A DNA stretch of 64,000 nt from Kineococcus sp. NBC_00420 (GCF_036021035.1 NZ_CP107930.1:1054001-1118000), one strand, 5' to 3'. Positions 1 through 7,606 are shown, counted from the first letter of the stretch. Notes: generated by a model from the sequence alone, not told the origin. A program made the numbers and translations.

Positions 1-750
1 CGGGCCGGTCAGATCGTCCTCCCGGCCACCCTCGGTGCCGGTCTCTCCGACGGGGACACGCTGGCCCTGCAGGTCCTCGACGACGCCGGCGCGCCGAGCG
101 GCGCCGCCGTCCCGTTCACCGTCCGGGTCGCCCCGGACAGCCAGTCCCCGGCGGTCATCACCCAGGCCGACGCGCAGCGGCTGCGGAGCGACCTCGAGCC
201 GACGGGCGCCTGGATCCGCCTGGCCGACGGGGACACCGGGGCCCAGGCCGCGGCGACGGACCGGATCTCGGAGGCCCTCGCCCAGGTCCTGCCCTCCAGC
301 GACGTCCAGGGCATCGCCAGCCTGCGCAACTCCCTGGACCAGCTCCTCACGACGATGCTCCTCATCGTGACCGGGTTGCTGGCCGTGGCCGTCGTCATCG
401 CCCTCATCGGGGTCGGCAACACCCTCGCCCTCTCCGTCGTCGAACGACGGCAGGAGTCAGGCCTGCTGCGGGCCCTGGGGCTGACCCGCGGCCAGCTGCG
501 CGCCGTGCTGGCCTGGGAGGCGCTGCTCGTGGCCGGCGTCGCCGCGGTGCTGGGGGTGGTCCTCGGCACCGGGTACGGCCTGGCCGGGACGGCCTCGGTG
601 CTCAGCGCCGAGATGCCGGTCGTGCTCGCCGTGCCGTGGGGTCAGGTCGGGGGGATCGTCGTCGTCGCCGCGCTCGCCGGGGTGCTCGCCTCGGTGCTGC
701 CGGCACGACGTGCAGCGAGGACACCCCCGGTCGCCGCCATCGCCGACTGA
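1..750 (+). CDS. FtsX-type ABC transporter permease, C-terminal part (5' end outside window)
   Basis: The reading frame is open from base 1, so only the last 249 residues are present. A soluble segment of about 115 residues is followed by three hydrophobic helices at roughly residues 118-140, 163-187 and 213-234. After the first helix comes VVERRQESGLLRALGLT, the cytoplasmic coupling segment typical of FtsX/MacB permeases, and the protein ends with LPARRAARTPPVAAIAD, the usual C-terminal signature. Such permeases work with a separate ATPase, often moving lipids, peptides or drugs, but the substrate cannot be read here. The next gene follows after 18 bases and may be cotranscribed. Confidence 0.9.
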   Translation, partial: RAGQIVLPATLGAGLSDGDTLALQVLDDAGAPSGAAVPFTVRVAPDSQSPAVITQADAQRLRSDLEPTGAWIRLADGDTGAQAAATDRISEALAQVLPSSDVQGIASLRNSLDQLLTTMLLIVTGLLAVAVVIALIGVGNTLALSVVERRQESGLLRALGLTRGQLRAVLAWEALLVAGVAAVLGVVLGTGYGLAGTASVLSAEMPVVLAVPWGQVGGIVVVAALAGVLASVLPARRAARTPPVAAIAD

Positions 751-768
751 CCCTGAGACGCTGTCGGC

Positions 769-1074
769 ATGGCTGTCGTGAAGATCAACGCGATCGAGGT
801 CCCCGAGGGTGGCGGGCCCGAGCTGGAGCGCCGGTTCGGCGCCCGCATGGGTGCGGTCGAGGGAACTCCCGGGTTCCTCGGTTTCGAACTCCTGCGCCCC
901 GTCTCGGGGGAGACCCGCTACTTCGTCTACACGAAGTGGGAGAGCGAGGAGGCGTTCCAGGCCTGGGCCGGCGGGGGCGCGCAGGCCGCCCACGCGGGCG
1001 AGCGGGCCAAGCCGGTCGCCACCGGCGCCTCGCTGCTGGAGTTCGAGGTCGTCCTCGGCGCCGACCCGAGCTGA
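769..1074 (+). CDS. mhuD: MhuD-like haem-degrading monooxygenase (ABM domain)
   Basis: A 101-residue single-domain protein of the antibiotic biosynthesis monooxygenase fold. It resembles mycobacterial MhuD closely along its whole length, for example VVKINAIEVP at the start, PGFLGFELLRPV in the middle and PVATGASLLEFEVVL at the end. The haem-site residues known in MhuD sit at the same numbers: Asn7, Arg26, Trp66 and the haem-ligand His75. MhuD opens haem to release iron and yields mycobilins without CO; whether this protein gives the same product cannot be told. ATG start 18 bases after the permease gene, with only a weak Shine-Dalgarno. The hydrolase gene starts 11 bases downstream. Confidence 0.88.
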   Translation: MAVVKINAIEVPEGGGPELERRFGARMGAVEGTPGFLGFELLRPVSGETRYFVYTKWESEEAFQAWAGGGAQAAHAGERAKPVATGASLLEFEVVLGADPS

Positions 1075-1084
1075 TCCCGCACCG

Positions 1085-1612
1085 ATGAGGATCGACTCCG
1101 CGGGCCACGCCCCGGGGGCACCCACGCTGGTGCTCCCGGGGCGCGGCTACGACGCCGACCGGCCCGTCCTGCGGGTGGTCCGCGACGAACTGCTCGCCGC
1201 CGGGCACCGGGTGCTGACCCTCTCCTGGGACGGCCCCGCCCCCACCGCGGCTGACACCCCCGACCTGGTGCGGGCCCTGCTGCACGACCTCCGCCCGAAC
1301 TTCGTCGTCGCGAAGTCGCTGACCACGCTGGCCCTGCCCGTGGCCGCGGACCTCGCGCTCGCGGGCATCTGGCTGACGCCGTTGCTCGACGAACCGGCCG
1401 TCGGGCTCGCCGCCGCCCGCTCGCACGCGCACACCCTGCTCGTCGGCGGGACGGCCGACCCGTCGTGGAACCGGACCCTGGCCCACGAGAGCGACCGCGA
1501 GGTCCTCGAGTTCGTCGGCGCCGACCACGTCCTGGAGTTCCCCGGGGACCCCGCGGCGACCGCCGACGCCCTGGACCGGTTGCGCGCCGGGGTGCGCGAA
1601 TTCCTGGGCTAG
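1085..1612 (+). CDS. small alpha/beta-hydrolase-like protein
   Basis: A 175-residue protein with the layout of a small alpha/beta hydrolase: LPGRGYDADRP near residues 17-28 (oxyanion-loop-like), VVAKSLTT around Ser78 at the position of the nucleophile elbow, GGTADPSWN as the acid region and GADHVLEF as the His region. The elbow reads A-K-S-L-T rather than G-x-S-x-G, so hydrolase activity is plausible but not certain. The start is the ATG at 1085, 11 bases after the MhuD-like gene; longer in-frame upstream codons would overlap that gene. The substrate is unknown. Its TAG stop lies in a 15-bp direct repeat whose second copy supplies the stop of the convergent gene. Confidence 0.75.
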   Translation: MRIDSAGHAPGAPTLVLPGRGYDADRPVLRVVRDELLAAGHRVLTLSWDGPAPTAADTPDLVRALLHDLRPNFVVAKSLTTLALPVAADLALAGIWLTPLLDEPAVGLAAARSHAHTLLVGGTADPSWNRTLAHESDREVLEFVGADHVLEFPGDPAATADALDRLRAGVREFLG

Positions 1613-1637
1613 AACTCGAACGGGGCTAGAACTCGAA
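1606..1637. repeat. 15-bp tandem direct repeat carrying both convergent stop codons
   Basis: The sequence GGGCTAGAACTCGAA occurs at 1606-1620 and again at 1623-1637. The first copy contains the TAG stop of the rightward hydrolase. The second copy, read on the other strand, contains the TAG stop of the leftward monooxygenase. It looks like a small local duplication at the junction of two convergent genes. Confidence 0.9.
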
Positions 1638-2936
1638 GAGGTTGCCCCGCAACCCGCCGCCACCGTACCCGCTGCGCAGGATCCCCCGCCGGCGCAGCAC
1701 CGGGACGAGGTCGTCCAGGAACCGGTGCAACGTCACCGGGTGCAGGTCTCCGGAGAGCAGGAACCCGTCGTTGTCGGCGTCCGCACCGAACTCCTCCACG
1801 AGGTCGGCGAACTCCTCCGCCGTCCCGACCAACCCGCTGCGGTCACCGAGACGCCCCTTGCGGGCCTTGCGGGCCAGCAGTTCCCGCAGCGGGGCGTCCG
1901 GGGTGTCCCCGCGCAACGCGGTGAGGGTGCCGAGCGAGACGTGGTCACCGAACACCGCGGGATCGATGGGCGCGTCCAGCGGGAGGGCCGTGAGGTCGGT
2001 CTCGAGGTCGCTGGACCAGGCGAGCGCCACCTCGTGCAGGACGGCGTCGGAGGCGTGGCGGGAGGCGGCGACGACCCGGTCGGCCTCCTCCCGACTGGCG
2101 AGCAGTTCCGGTTTGACGACGAACAGCACGCGGACGTCCGCGGGTTTGCGACCGGCGAGCGCGGCGGCCGCCAGCACCTTCGCCCGGTAGGCCCGCACCT
2201 CCTCGACCTGCAGCGGCGCCAGCGCCAGCTGCACGTCGGAACGCGACCCGGCGAAACCCAGGCCGCGCGCGGAACCCCCGGGCGAGACGACCACCGGGTC
2301 CCCGCCGTCGAAGGGCAGCGCGTTCAGCGGTCCGTCGAGGCGGAAGTGCTCCCCCCGGTGCTGGAACGCGTCGATCTTCGACCCGTCGGCGAAGTGCCCG
2401 GTCTCGGCGTCCGCGACGAGGGCGTCCGCGTCCCAGCTGTGCCACAACCGGCGGACGACGTCGATCCACTCCTCGGCGCGGTCGTAGGCGACGTCGTGCG
2501 CGACGGGTTCGAGCCCGACGTGGCGGGCGCTGCCGACGTCGGTCACCAGGTTGATCCCGAACCGGTCGCCGGACAGGTGCTGCAGGGTCGCGGCCTGCCG
2601 GGCGGCGAGGTAGGGCGGGGTGATCCCCGCGTTGATCGTGGGGACGACGCCGAGGTGCCGGGTCGCCGCGAACAGGTACGGGGCGAGCAGCAGCGGGTCG
2701 TGCTTGGGCCCGCCGTAGGCGGCGCGGACCCGCAGGTCGAGGGTGTCGGGGTTGCCGAGCGAGATGGCGTCCTCGATGACCACGAGGTCGAAACCCGCGC
2801 GTTCGAGGTCGCGGACCGCGTGGGCGTAGAGGTCGGGACGCGTCCAGTCGTCGTTCCACGCCTGGTAGTCCCGGCCCCAGCCCTGCGGGCCGAAACCCCG
2901 GGAGAAGAAGTACCCGAAGTGCTGCAGGCGCGTCAC
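1626..2936 (-). CDS. NtaA/SnaA/DszA-family flavin-dependent monooxygenase (LLM superfamily)
   Basis: A 436-residue protein of usual family length. Family features include LQHFGYFFSRGFGPQGWG at the N-terminus, RADLYAHAVRDLERAGFDLVVIED-like helix 1, SGDRFGINLVTD near residue 122, DRAEEWIDVVRRLWHSWD near 152 and the FRLDGPLN segment. These enzymes are FMNH2-dependent oxygenases of organosulfur or aminopolycarboxylate compounds and need a separate flavin reductase, which is not seen nearby. The GTG start lies one base after the metY stop (TGAGGTG), so translation is probably coupled and the gene shares metY control by the SAM riboswitch. A role in sulfur scavenging is inferred from that context; the true substrate is unknown. 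Confidence 0.88.
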   Translation of the reverse strand: MTRLQHFGYFFSRGFGPQGWGRDYQAWNDDWTRPDLYAHAVRDLERAGFDLVVIEDAISLGNPDTLDLRVRAAYGGPKHDPLLLAPYLFAATRHLGVVPTINAGITPPYLAARQAATLQHLSGDRFGINLVTDVGSARHVGLEPVAHDVAYDRAEEWIDVVRRLWHSWDADALVADAETGHFADGSKIDAFQHRGEHFRLDGPLNALPFDGGDPVVVSPGGSARGLGFAGSRSDVQLALAPLQVEEVRAYRAKVLAAAALAGRKPADVRVLFVVKPELLASREEADRVVAASRHASDAVLHEVALAWSSDLETDLTALPLDAPIDPAVFGDHVSLGTLTALRGDTPDAPLRELLARKARKGRLGDRSGLVGTAEEFADLVEEFGADADNDGFLLSGDLHPVTLHRFLDDLVPVLRRRGILRSGYGGGGLRGNLFEF

Positions 2937-2937
2937 C

Positions 2938-4251
2938 TCAGACCGCCACCGGGAGCTCGGCGGGAACCGTGGCGGCGAGGGCGAGCTCCAGGTCGGCGAG
3001 CAGGTCCTCGGGTTCCTCCAGCCCGATCGAGAGCCGCACCAGTCCCGGCCAGATCCCGGCGGCGAGGCGTTCGGCCTCGGTGCGGTGGGCGTGCGTCGTG
3101 CTCCCCGGGTGGATGACCAGCGAGCGGACGTCGCCGACGTGGGTCATCCGGGTGAACAGCTCGACGGCGTCGACGAAGCGTTGCGCCGCAGCCCGTCCAC
3201 CCTCGAGGGTGAAGGAGAACACCGCGCCGCTGCCCCGCGGCAGCAACCGCTGCGCGACCGCGGAGGTCCCGTGGCCGGGGAGTCCTGCGTGGTCGACGCT
3301 CACGACCTCCGGACGCGCCGCCAACCAGCGGGCGAGTTCCAGGGCCGTCGACGTCTGGCGCGCCACCCGCAACGACAGGGTCTCCAGGCCCTGCTGGACC
3401 AGGAAGGCGTTGAACGGGGAGATCGTCGGCCCGAACCGCGAGGCGACGACGGCCCGGGTGTGCTCGACGTAGGCCCGTCGCGGCCCGTGCGCCTCGACCC
3501 AGCTGACCCCGGCGAGGACGTTCGCCGGAGCGGTCAGGTGGTCGAACCCGCTCCAGTCGAACGAACCGCCCGTGACGATCGCGCCACCCAGGGCCGCCCC
3601 GTGCCCGGCGAGGAACTTGCTCGCGGAGTGCACGACGACGTCGGCGCCGTGGTCGAGGGGGTGCAGCAGGTAGGGCGTGGCGAAGGTGTTGTCGACGACG
3701 AGCGGGATGCCGTGCCGGTGGGCCACGGCGGCGACGGCGGGCACGTCGAGGACGACGTTCTTCGGGTTCGCGATCGACTCGGCGAAGAACACCCGGGTCT
3801 CGGGGCGCACCGCCGCCTCCCACGCCGCGGGGTCGGTGCTGTCGGCGACGAAGTCGACGGTGATCCCGAGCCGGCCGAAGTTGTCCACGAGCAGGCCGCG
3901 AGACCCCTCGTAGAGGTCCCCCGCGGCGACGACGTGGTCGCCGGCGCCGAGGACGCCGAGCAGGGCCACCGTGATCGCGGCCTGGCCGGTGCCGACGACG
4001 ATCGCGTCGCTGCCGTGCTCGAGGACGGCGAGGCGCTGCTCCAGCGCCGTCGTCGTGGGGTTGGCCATCCGGGTGTAGACGTAGCCGTCGTCCTCACCGG
4101 CGAAGCGGGCACGCGCTTGCTCGAAGTCGTCGAAGACGAAACCGGCGGTCAGGTGGACGGGGGTGACGCGGGAACCGGTCGCGGGGTCGGGTGAGGAACC
4201 GGCGTGGACCTGCTGGGTGGCGAAACCGTGCTGGGACGGGACGTGCGGCAT
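2938..4251 (-). CDS. metY: O-acetylhomoserine sulfhydrylase (PLP-dependent Cys/Met family)
   Basis: A 437-residue enzyme of the MetY branch: it joins O-acetylhomoserine and sulfide to give homocysteine, the direct sulfhydrylation route to methionine. The N-terminus GFATQQVHAGSSPDP, the segment YTRMANPTTTALEQRLA and the PLP-lysine motif SASKFLAGHG (Lys212) are all typical. MetY length (about 430) rather than MetB length (about 380) supports the call. ATG start preceded by GGAAGG. A SAM-I riboswitch and a Cys-containing leader ORF lie in its 5' leader, so repression at high SAM is expected. It is followed by a coupled flavin monooxygenase gene that may supply sulfur. Confidence 0.94.
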   Translation of the reverse strand: MPHVPSQHGFATQQVHAGSSPDPATGSRVTPVHLTAGFVFDDFEQARARFAGEDDGYVYTRMANPTTTALEQRLAVLEHGSDAIVVGTGQAAITVALLGVLGAGDHVVAAGDLYEGSRGLLVDNFGRLGITVDFVADSTDPAAWEAAVRPETRVFFAESIANPKNVVLDVPAVAAVAHRHGIPLVVDNTFATPYLLHPLDHGADVVVHSASKFLAGHGAALGGAIVTGGSFDWSGFDHLTAPANVLAGVSWVEAHGPRRAYVEHTRAVVASRFGPTISPFNAFLVQQGLETLSLRVARQTSTALELARWLAARPEVVSVDHAGLPGHGTSAVAQRLLPRGSGAVFSFTLEGGRAAAQRFVDAVELFTRMTHVGDVRSLVIHPGSTTHAHRTEAERLAAGIWPGLVRLSIGLEEPEDLLADLELALAATVPAELPVAV

Positions 4252-4284
4252 CGACGGAACCTTCCGGGGAGCGTGAACGGGGGA

Positions 4285-4312
4285 CCTGGCGGGCGTTCAG
4301 GCCCGACAGGTC
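4285..4312 (-). terminator. hairpin overlapping the end of the metY leader ORF (attenuator-like)
   Basis: On the minus strand ACCTGTCGGGC and GCCCGCCAGGT pair around a CTGAAC loop, with one T-C mismatch. The 5' arm contains the leader codons ACC TGT CGG GC and the loop contains its TGA stop. No T-run follows, so it could be a terminator of the GC-rich actinobacterial kind or a translational switch. A ribosome at the end of the leader would prevent it from forming. Confidence 0.55.
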
Positions 4313-4371
4313 ATCCCGGCGCTGCGCAGGAGGTCGATCACGAGACGGCGCGTCAGGCGGTGTTCAGGCAC
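4297..4371 (-). CDS. 24-residue Cys/Arg-containing leader peptide upstream of metY
   Basis: A GTG-started ORF of 24 codons that begins MPEHRLTRR and ends DLLRSAGMTCRA, followed by TGA. It has the shape of the short actinobacterial leader peptides found before sulfur genes, which have an Arg-rich start, a V/I-D-L-x-R core and a C-terminal Cys-Arg. The Shine-Dalgarno GGGAGAAG ends 5 bases before the GTG and overlaps the 3' strand of the riboswitch P1 helix. The Cys codon lies in the 5' arm of the hairpin at 4285-4312. A role as a Cys-responsive attenuator is inferred from this geometry. Confidence 0.72.
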   Translation of the reverse strand: MPEHRLTRRLVIDLLRSAGMTCRA

Positions 4372-4377
4372 GGAGCT

Positions 4378-4467
4378 TCTCCCATCGGTCCTGGCGGAAG
4401 CACCAACCCGAAGGCGGTTGCTGCGGCGTCGACGAGCCAGGTCTCTCGGCCGCTCTGGATGGCTCTT
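4378..4467 (-). promoter_or_regulatory. SAM-I (S-box) riboswitch of metY
   Basis: The minus strand reads GCCATCCAGAGCGGCCGAG, then AGACCTGGC, then GACGCCGCAGCAACC, then GGTTGGTGCTTCC and finally GACCGATGGGAG. These are the conserved S-box blocks in order, including AGAGCGGC-CGAG, the GCAACC internal loop, GGTGCTTCC and a closing P1 helix (CCATC with GATGG). The element starts at the expected transcription start of metY and ends just before the leader-peptide start. S-box RNAs bind S-adenosylmethionine and switch methionine genes off. Confidence 0.93.
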
Positions 4468-4469
4468 CC

Positions 4470-4499
4470 AGTGAACGGTGACCGCGGGTCCCGTGTCAA
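4470..4499 (-). promoter_or_regulatory. metY promoter
   Basis: Minus strand: perfect -35 TTGACA at 4494-4499, an 18-bp spacer and a -10-like TTCACT at 4470-4475. The implied start, about 4464, coincides with the 5' edge of the SAM riboswitch. It lies almost back to back with the promoter of the rightward monooxygenase. Confidence 0.65.
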
Positions 4500-4503
4500 G
4501 CGC

Positions 4504-4530
4504 TTCACCCGGTCGGGGCGCAGGTAGCGT
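4504..4530 (+). promoter_or_regulatory. promoter of the rightward monooxygenase (leaderless)
   Basis: A -10 TAGCGT at 4525-4530 lies 8 bases before the GTG at 4539, which fits a leaderless transcript. A weak -35-like TTCACC lies at 4504-4509 with a short spacer. There is no Shine-Dalgarno before the GTG. Confidence 0.5.
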
Positions 4531-4538
4531 GCCCGCTC

Positions 4539-5858
4539 GTGATCCTCACCGCGATGCTCTTCTACCCCGGGGGCGAGCACCTCACGAGCTGGCGGCTCCC
4601 GGGCGGGCGCCCGGACGACTACCTCACCCACGGCTACTACGAGGACTTCGCCCGCACCGCGGAGCGCGGCGGGTTCACGGCGTTGTTCTACGCCGACGAG
4701 CTCTACGTGTGGGACCGCTTCCCCTCCGGGGTCGAGCACGTCGCCAACGTCCGCCCGGAACCCTTCGGGCTCCTGGGCGCGCTCACCCGCAGCACGGAAC
4801 GCATCGGGCTGGTCGCCACCGTCTCCACGACGTGGAACCAGCCCTTCCACACCGCCCGTCAGGTCGGTTCGCTGGACTTCCTGAGCTCGGGGCGGGCCGG
4901 GTGGAACCTGGTGACCTCGGCCAGCGACGAGGAGGCGCGCAACTTCGGTCTCGACGTGAACCTGGACCACGCCGCGCGCTACCGCCGGGCGGGCGAGTAC
5001 GTCGAGGTCGTGCAGGGCCTGTGGGACAGCTGGGACGACGACGCGATCCGGCCCGACGTCACCTCGGGCCGCTACGCCGACCCGGCGGGGATGCACGTCC
5101 TCGACCACGAGGGTGAGTTCTTCCGCGTCCGCGGTCCGCTGAACCTGCCCCGCCCGCCGCAGGGCCACCCGGTGCTGTTCCAGGCCGGTTCTTCCGAGGA
5201 CGGCCGCCGGTTGGCCGGGAAGCACGCCGAGGCCGTCTTCGTCCCCGGCAGCGCCCCGCTGGAGGGCGCTCGGAAGCTCGCCGACGACTACAAGCGCCGC
5301 GCCGCGGACAACGGCCGCGACCCCGCCCACCTCAAGGTCCTCCCCGCCCTCTCCCCCGTCCTCGGCGAGACGCCGGAACGCGCCCTCGAACGGGTGGACG
5401 AGATCGAGGCGCTGACCCCGGACCGCCTCAGCCTCGACTGGCTCTCCCACCACCTCGGGGTCGACCTGTCGGGCCACCCCCTCGACGATCGGTTCGAGTT
5501 CGACTTCAGCGGCGGGTCGAACCAGGTGCAGACGGTGTTCGAGGGGATTCGCAAGCTCATGGAGCGGCAGTCGGACCCGGAGCGGTTCACGGTGCGCGAC
5601 CTGTACCGGACGATGCTGCGCCGCCGGTTCCTGCCCGGGACGCCCGAGCAGGTCGCGGACTGGATGGTGGAACGCTTCGAGAACGGGGCCGCCGACGGTT
5701 TCACCCTCGCGTTCTCCTCCGTCCCCGCGGGGCTCGAGGAGTTCGTCGAGCAGGTGGTGCCGCTGCTCGTGCGACGTGGTGCGCTGCCGCCGGAACTGCC
5801 CGCGGCGACCCTGCGCGAGAACATGGGGCTGCCCGTCCCGCCGAGTCGCTACGCCTGA
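4539..5858 (+). CDS. NtaA/SnaA/DszA-family flavin-dependent monooxygenase (LLM superfamily)
   Basis: A 439-residue paralogue of the gene at 1626-2936. Visible family blocks are GGEHLTSWRLPGGRPDDYL near the N-terminus, FARTAERGGFTALFYADEL, a TTWNQPFHTARQ segment near residue 93, LSSGRAGWNLVTSASDEEA and the C-terminal GTPEQVADWMVERFENGAADGF. The last block is shared with dibenzothiophene-sulfone and nitrilotriacetate monooxygenases. It would need reduced FMN from a partner reductase. The gene is divergent from metY and shares its 287-bp control region, again suggesting use of an organic sulfur source. GTG start with a leaderless-type promoter. A methyltransferase gene follows 10 bases downstream. 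Confidence 0.88.
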   Translation: MILTAMLFYPGGEHLTSWRLPGGRPDDYLTHGYYEDFARTAERGGFTALFYADELYVWDRFPSGVEHVANVRPEPFGLLGALTRSTERIGLVATVSTTWNQPFHTARQVGSLDFLSSGRAGWNLVTSASDEEARNFGLDVNLDHAARYRRAGEYVEVVQGLWDSWDDDAIRPDVTSGRYADPAGMHVLDHEGEFFRVRGPLNLPRPPQGHPVLFQAGSSEDGRRLAGKHAEAVFVPGSAPLEGARKLADDYKRRAADNGRDPAHLKVLPALSPVLGETPERALERVDEIEALTPDRLSLDWLSHHLGVDLSGHPLDDRFEFDFSGGSNQVQTVFEGIRKLMERQSDPERFTVRDLYRTMLRRRFLPGTPEQVADWMVERFENGAADGFTLAFSSVPAGLEEFVEQVVPLLVRRGALPPELPAATLRENMGLPVPPSRYA

Positions 5859-5868
5859 GAGGCCCGCC

Positions 5869-6747
5869 ATGGCCGACGCCGTCCACGAACACCCGCTCGC
5901 CGTCCTGCTCGGGATCGAGGGGCTCGCCCTGCAGCGGGCCACCACGGGCCACGGCCGGCACGGCCGGGAGTTCGTCGAACGCCGCCTCGCCGAGGTGCGC
6001 CGGCTGCTCGACGACCCCCGGTTGCGCGACGGTCTCGACGTGGCCCGGGTCCCCCCGGGTGAGGGGTACGCCGAGTGGTCGCGGCGCTACGACGTCCCCA
6101 ACACCGCCTTCGGCGACGCCGATGTGATCCTACCCTGGCTCGACGACCTCGCTCCGGGAGACGCCCTCGACCTGGCCTGCGGGACGGGCCGCTGGTGCGC
6201 CGAGCTGGCGACCCGCGGACACCGGGTCACCGGCGTGGACGGTTCCCCGGAGATGCTGGCGCTGGCCGGGGTCGCAGGAGTCGAGTTCCTCCCGGGCGAC
6301 CTGCATGCGGTCCCGGTGGGCGACGCCTCGTCCGACGTGGTGGTCTGCGCCCTGGCCCTCTCCCACGTCCCCGACCTCTCCCCGGTCTTCGCGGAGTTCG
6401 CCCGCGTCCTGCGCCCCGGGGGGACCCTCGTCGTCTCCGACGTCCACCCCGACCGGATCCGCCGGGGCTCGATCCCGTCCTCCCCCGGCCCCCGGGGGGA
6501 GGCGCGGCGCATCGAGGGTTTCGTGCACCCCGTCGGCACCCAGCTGCGCGCCGCGCTCTCCGCCGGGTTGCGGGTGCTCGACTGCGTCGAACCCGTACCG
6601 TCCGGGTCCACGGCCGGTCGACCCGGCCAGGACGGTCCGGGGACCTGGAACGAGTGGCCGTGGTCGCTGGAGGCGCTCGTCCCCGAGGCGAGCGACGCCG
6701 CCTACCTCGGGCAGCCCGCGCTGGTGGTGTGGCGGTTCACCCGGTGA
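5869..6747 (+). CDS. class I SAM-dependent methyltransferase
   Basis: A 292-residue protein with an N-terminal helical extension of about 85 residues and then a Methyltransf_11-type Rossmann domain. Motif I is ALDLACGTGRWCAELA (about residues 95-110), followed by VTGVDGSPEMLALA, the aspartate region FLPGDLHAVPVGDASSDVV and RVLRPGGTLVVSDVHPD. The tail EWPWSLEALVPEA, rich in Trp, may help form the substrate pocket. The start is ATG at 5869, 10 bases after the monooxygenase stop, with GAGAGG upstream, so the two are probably cotranscribed. Substrate unknown. Its last 11 bases overlap the end of the convergent phosphotransferase gene. Confidence 0.85.
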   Translation: MADAVHEHPLAVLLGIEGLALQRATTGHGRHGREFVERRLAEVRRLLDDPRLRDGLDVARVPPGEGYAEWSRRYDVPNTAFGDADVILPWLDDLAPGDALDLACGTGRWCAELATRGHRVTGVDGSPEMLALAGVAGVEFLPGDLHAVPVGDASSDVVVCALALSHVPDLSPVFAEFARVLRPGGTLVVSDVHPDRIRRGSIPSSPGPRGEARRIEGFVHPVGTQLRAALSAGLRVLDCVEPVPSGSTAGRPGQDGPGTWNEWPWSLEALVPEASDAAYLGQPALVVWRFTR

Positions 6748-7567
6748 GCGCCCGCAGCTGCGCGATCCACTCCCGGCCGAGTTCCCGCCCGTTCGGCAGC
6801 TCGTCGTCGCGGTCCCAGCGCCACGTCGTGACGATGGCGAGCACCAGCGCCCGGCAGTCCCGGAGCAGCTCGGGGTCGAGGCCCGGGTAGTGGTCGGCGA
6901 CGTCGTCGGGCGCGTGGGCGAGGTCGAACTCGACCGGTCCGCGACAGCACGTCTCCAGGTCGACGAACCGTGGTCCCGACTCCGTGGCCAGCACGTTCCC
7001 CTCGTGCGGCTCCCCGTGGATCACCTGCTCGGGGCCGCGGCCGGCGACGTCGCGCAACCGGGTGAGGATGGCCGCCAGGAACGTGCGGTCGACCTCGGGG
7101 ACCTCCGGTGTGCGGTCCCGGTCGGCGAGCAGTCGAGACGCCCGGTCGACCCGTTCGGTGACGTGCGGCACGGCGGTGTACGGCAGGGCGAGCCCTCGCA
7201 GGTCCTCGTGCAGTCGCCGCAGCGCCCGGGCGTACTCCCCGGCCGAGAGAGGGTGTTCCCGGACGGGGTGGAACTCCCAGAGGGTGACGCCGAACCCGTT
7301 CCGGGCGTGGACGCGCGGTCGCACCCGGGGGTCGAGCGCCACCGCGGGGCTCCCGACGGCCGCCAGTCGCCGGGCGAGGTCGACCTCGAAGGCCAGGATC
7401 CCGTCGGACTCCGGGGCGACCCGGGCCAGGACGTCGGCGGGCAGCAACCGCAGCGTGAGCTTGTTCGAGTTCTGGAGGACGACGACGTCGCCGACCTCCA
7501 GGCCCTCGGACCCGGCGACCGCCGACGCCGCACGCACGGCGTCGGCCGTCTCCGCCGGCTGCATCAC
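6737..7567 (-). CDS. aminoglycoside phosphotransferase (APH)-family kinase-like protein
   Basis: A 276-residue APH/choline-kinase-like protein. The catalytic loop reads VIHGEPHEGNVL, with Glu where many family members have Asp (H-G-D), and the metal-binding motif is FVDLETCCRG. The N-lobe contains SNKLTLRLLPADVLARV, the lysine strand equivalent. Members phosphorylate small alcohols including antibiotics; resistance cannot be inferred from sequence alone. Start is GTG 7567 or the adjacent ATG 7564. It converges on and overlaps the methyltransferase gene by 11 bp, and lies 39 bases downstream of the F420-type oxidoreductase gene, with which it could be cotranscribed. Confidence 0.82.
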   Translation of the reverse strand: MMQPAETADAVRAASAVAGSEGLEVGDVVVLQNSNKLTLRLLPADVLARVAPESDGILAFEVDLARRLAAVGSPAVALDPRVRPRVHARNGFGVTLWEFHPVREHPLSAGEYARALRRLHEDLRGLALPYTAVPHVTERVDRASRLLADRDRTPEVPEVDRTFLAAILTRLRDVAGRGPEQVIHGEPHEGNVLATESGPRFVDLETCCRGPVEFDLAHAPDDVADHYPGLDPELLRDCRALVLAIVTTWRWDRDDELPNGRELGREWIAQLRALTG

Positions 7568-7606
7568 GTCACCTCGGACCCGTTGGGGAGCAACCGGTCT
7601 CCGTGC

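Noticed and set aside
4353-5945. Minus-strand frame of 530 codons opposite the rightward monooxygenase
   Set aside because: Its end is actually the riboswitch and leader region of metY, and the rest is antisense to a clear flavin monooxygenase.
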